Of a stretch of DNA of 36,622 nucleotides, positions 35,535 through 36,622 are shown piece after piece. Origin of the DNA: Dyella solisilvae. GTDB taxonomy: Bacteria > Pseudomonadota > Gammaproteobacteria > Xanthomonadales > Rhodanobacteraceae. The notes under the pieces were generated by a model. It ran no database searches. It saw only the letters and a list, made by a program, of their open reading frames with translations, and had not been told where the DNA came from. The stretch covers positions 1 through 36,622 of the forward strand of contig NZ_QQSY01000010.1 of NCBI RefSeq assembly GCF_003351225.1, in the 5' to 3' direction. Positions within the stretch are counted from its first letter, which is position 1. Every line of letters begins with the position of its first letter. The translations under genes and the position numbers were made by a program.

Positions 35535-36434
35535 ATGACGACGCGACTCAATGGACCGTCGGCCGGCTGGGGCTGGCTGACGAATGGAATCAGTGTGGCC
35601 TTCCGTCACCCGAAGCCCTTGCTGGGTGGGGCAGCCTTGTTGACGGCAGTGTGCGTATTGCCGGCGCTGGCAACGCTGCCGATGCAATTCCACGCTATGG
35701 CCACCCATACACCGCAGAGCCCGGTAGCCTTTGCTTGGCTCATGGTCTTCTCCATGCTGGTCAATCTACTGATCATCCCGCTCTATGCGGGCTACCTCCG
35801 GATGGTCGACGCAGCCGAGCGTGGATTGCCTGCCCGCGCCACCGACATTTTCGCTCCTTATCGTCAAGGCGAAGCATGGCGCCTGATCGGGTACGGGCTG
35901 GCAAAATTTGGGCTCTACCTCGTTCTGGTCGGTATCGTCATCGCGCTGACGGGTAGCGGCATTGCCAGCTGGTACTGGCAGCTGGTGACGGCACAGGCTG
36001 CCCATCAGCCGCTGCCAGGACTGCCGCAGGGCTTTGGAACCGCCGTGGCGCTTTTGCTCGTGCTTTGGCTTTTCATTTTGGGTTTTTACGCAATCAGCCT
36101 TGGCCAGGTTGCGCTGCGCCAGCGCAGCGTGTTCGGCGCCATCGGCGATGGCATGGTTGGCGCGCTCAAGAACCTGTTGCCCTTGCTTGTGTTTGCAGTG
36201 GGCCTCTTGCTTGCCCTGATTGTGGGGCTAATCGCTTTCGCGCTCGTGGCCTTTCTGCTGGCCCTGCTTGGTGGGCTCGTTGGCCCATGGCTGGCTATAG
36301 TGCTGATGATTCCGCTCGATGTTGCTTTGATCCTGACGATGTTCGCGGTGATGTTCGGCACGATGTATCACCTATGGCGTGATGTGTGCGGTGACGACAT
36401 CGCGACTGGCATGGAGCCTGCGATCGCCGCCTGA
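35535..36434 (+). CDS. BPSS1780-like polytopic membrane protein
   Basis: A 299-residue inner-membrane protein with about six hydrophobic segments (residues 32-52, 62-90, 128-152, 168-196, 205-240, 243-280). It resembles the BPSS1780 family: an N-terminal GWGWLTNGISVAFRHPKPLLG, LLIIPLYAGYLRMVDAAERG in the middle, and a C-terminal FAVMFGTMYHLWRDV. The family is of unknown function. AGAGGGGAACT precedes the ATG at 35535. GC use returns to the core level here. Confidence 0.83.
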   Translation: MTTRLNGPSAGWGWLTNGISVAFRHPKPLLGGAALLTAVCVLPALATLPMQFHAMATHTPQSPVAFAWLMVFSMLVNLLIIPLYAGYLRMVDAAERGLPARATDIFAPYRQGEAWRLIGYGLAKFGLYLVLVGIVIALTGSGIASWYWQLVTAQAAHQPLPGLPQGFGTAVALLLVLWLFILGFYAISLGQVALRQRSVFGAIGDGMVGALKNLLPLLVFAVGLLLALIVGLIAFALVAFLLALLGGLVGPWLAIVLMIPLDVALILTMFAVMFGTMYHLWRDVCGDDIATGMEPAIAA

Positions 36435-36468
36435 TCTCCACTTTAAAAGGTAATTCCTAAGCAAACCG

Positions 36469-36492
36469 GACCAAATCTGAGAGGATTTGGTC
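36469..36492 (+). promoter_or_regulatory. Perfect hairpin abutting the transposase start
   Basis: GACCAAATC (36469-36477) and GATTTGGTC (36484-36492) form a perfect 9-bp stem with loop TGAGAG; the ATG follows immediately at 36493. The ribosome-binding purines (GAGAGGA) lie in the loop and the start of the right arm, so folding would hide them. Confidence 0.7.
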
Positions 36493-36622
36493 ATGAAGCG
36501 ATGCCCGCAGTGTGGCGGTAGTCGTCCCTATCGGCTGAGTGATGGCCGGCTCAAATGTCGGTCTTGCCGGGGGCGTTTCAGTTGGACGTCGGCGTGGGAT
36601 TCGGTTCGCTTACCTGTCGCCA
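36493..36622 (+). CDS. Transposase N-terminus (IS1595-like zinc ribbon), cut by the window edge
   Basis: Only the first 43 codons are present, reading MKRCPQCGGSRPYRLSDG, then LKCRSCRGRFSW and SAWDSVRLPVA. The CPQC...CRSC zinc ribbon followed by a short basic stretch and a W-D-S-x-R-L-P segment is typical of the N-terminus of IS1595-like transposases. The element probably continues to the right. The left end of the insertion sequence should lie within about 60 bases upstream (after 36434); I cannot define its inverted repeat without the right end. Confidence 0.65.
   Translation, partial: MKRCPQCGGSRPYRLSDGRLKCRSCRGRFSWTSAWDSVRLPVA

Overview
The window looks like chromosomal DNA of a high-GC gammaproteobacterium of the Xanthomonadales/Lysobacterales, most likely a Rhodanobacteraceae-type genus (Dyella, Luteibacter or Rhodanobacter relatives). 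This is inferred from the high GC of the core genes, the overall protein character, a class II ribonucleotide reductase split into two genes, and paired palindromic intergenic repeats. I cannot name the species from the sequence.

Layout. 1-2830: an incoming terminator, a UPF0114/YqhA-like membrane protein and glycerol kinase, then a palindromic repeat pair. 2830-3765 (minus): a PfkB-family kinase. 4026-17426 (plus): a long envelope and lipoate cluster, mreB-mreC-mreD-mrdA-rodA, mltB-rlpA-dacC, a ybeD-like gene, lipB-lipA and prc. Many of these genes overlap by 4 bases. They build and trim the rod-shape peptidoglycan wall (MreBCD, PBP2, RodA, MltB, RlpA, PBP5/6-type carboxypeptidase), attach lipoate (LipB, LipA) and degrade periplasmic proteins (Prc). 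17430-25672: mostly minus-strand genes, namely an M1 metallopeptidase, an M17 aminopeptidase, a HAD phosphatase coupled to a PstS-like binding protein, and a DegQ/HtrA protease, with a plus-strand DUF4126 membrane protein among them.

26022-29904: the two halves of an adenosylcobalamin-dependent ribonucleotide reductase (nrdJa, nrdJb) with an H1-histone-like Lys/Ala-rich protein gene between them. Upstream of nrdJa is a tandem pair of NrdR-box-like palindromes.

30013-34360 is visibly AT-richer and looks like a small defence island placed just after nrdJb. It holds a PD-(D/E)XK restriction-type nuclease, a small unknown gene, and a tightly packed four-gene set: a 65-aa protein, an AvcD-type anti-phage dCTP deaminase, an 84-aa protein with a TTG start, and a 209-aa membrane protein. 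The deaminase family is known. The small overlapping partners and the hairpin-rich leader are the best candidates for something undescribed. A HigA-like antitoxin without a visible toxin follows, then a stretch of about 460 bases carrying five hairpins.

35247-36622: a 57-aa minus-strand ORF, a BPSS1780-like polytopic membrane protein, and the first 43 codons of a zinc-ribbon transposase (probably IS1595-like) running off the right edge. A perfect hairpin sits directly against its start codon. No tRNA, rRNA or CRISPR array was seen.
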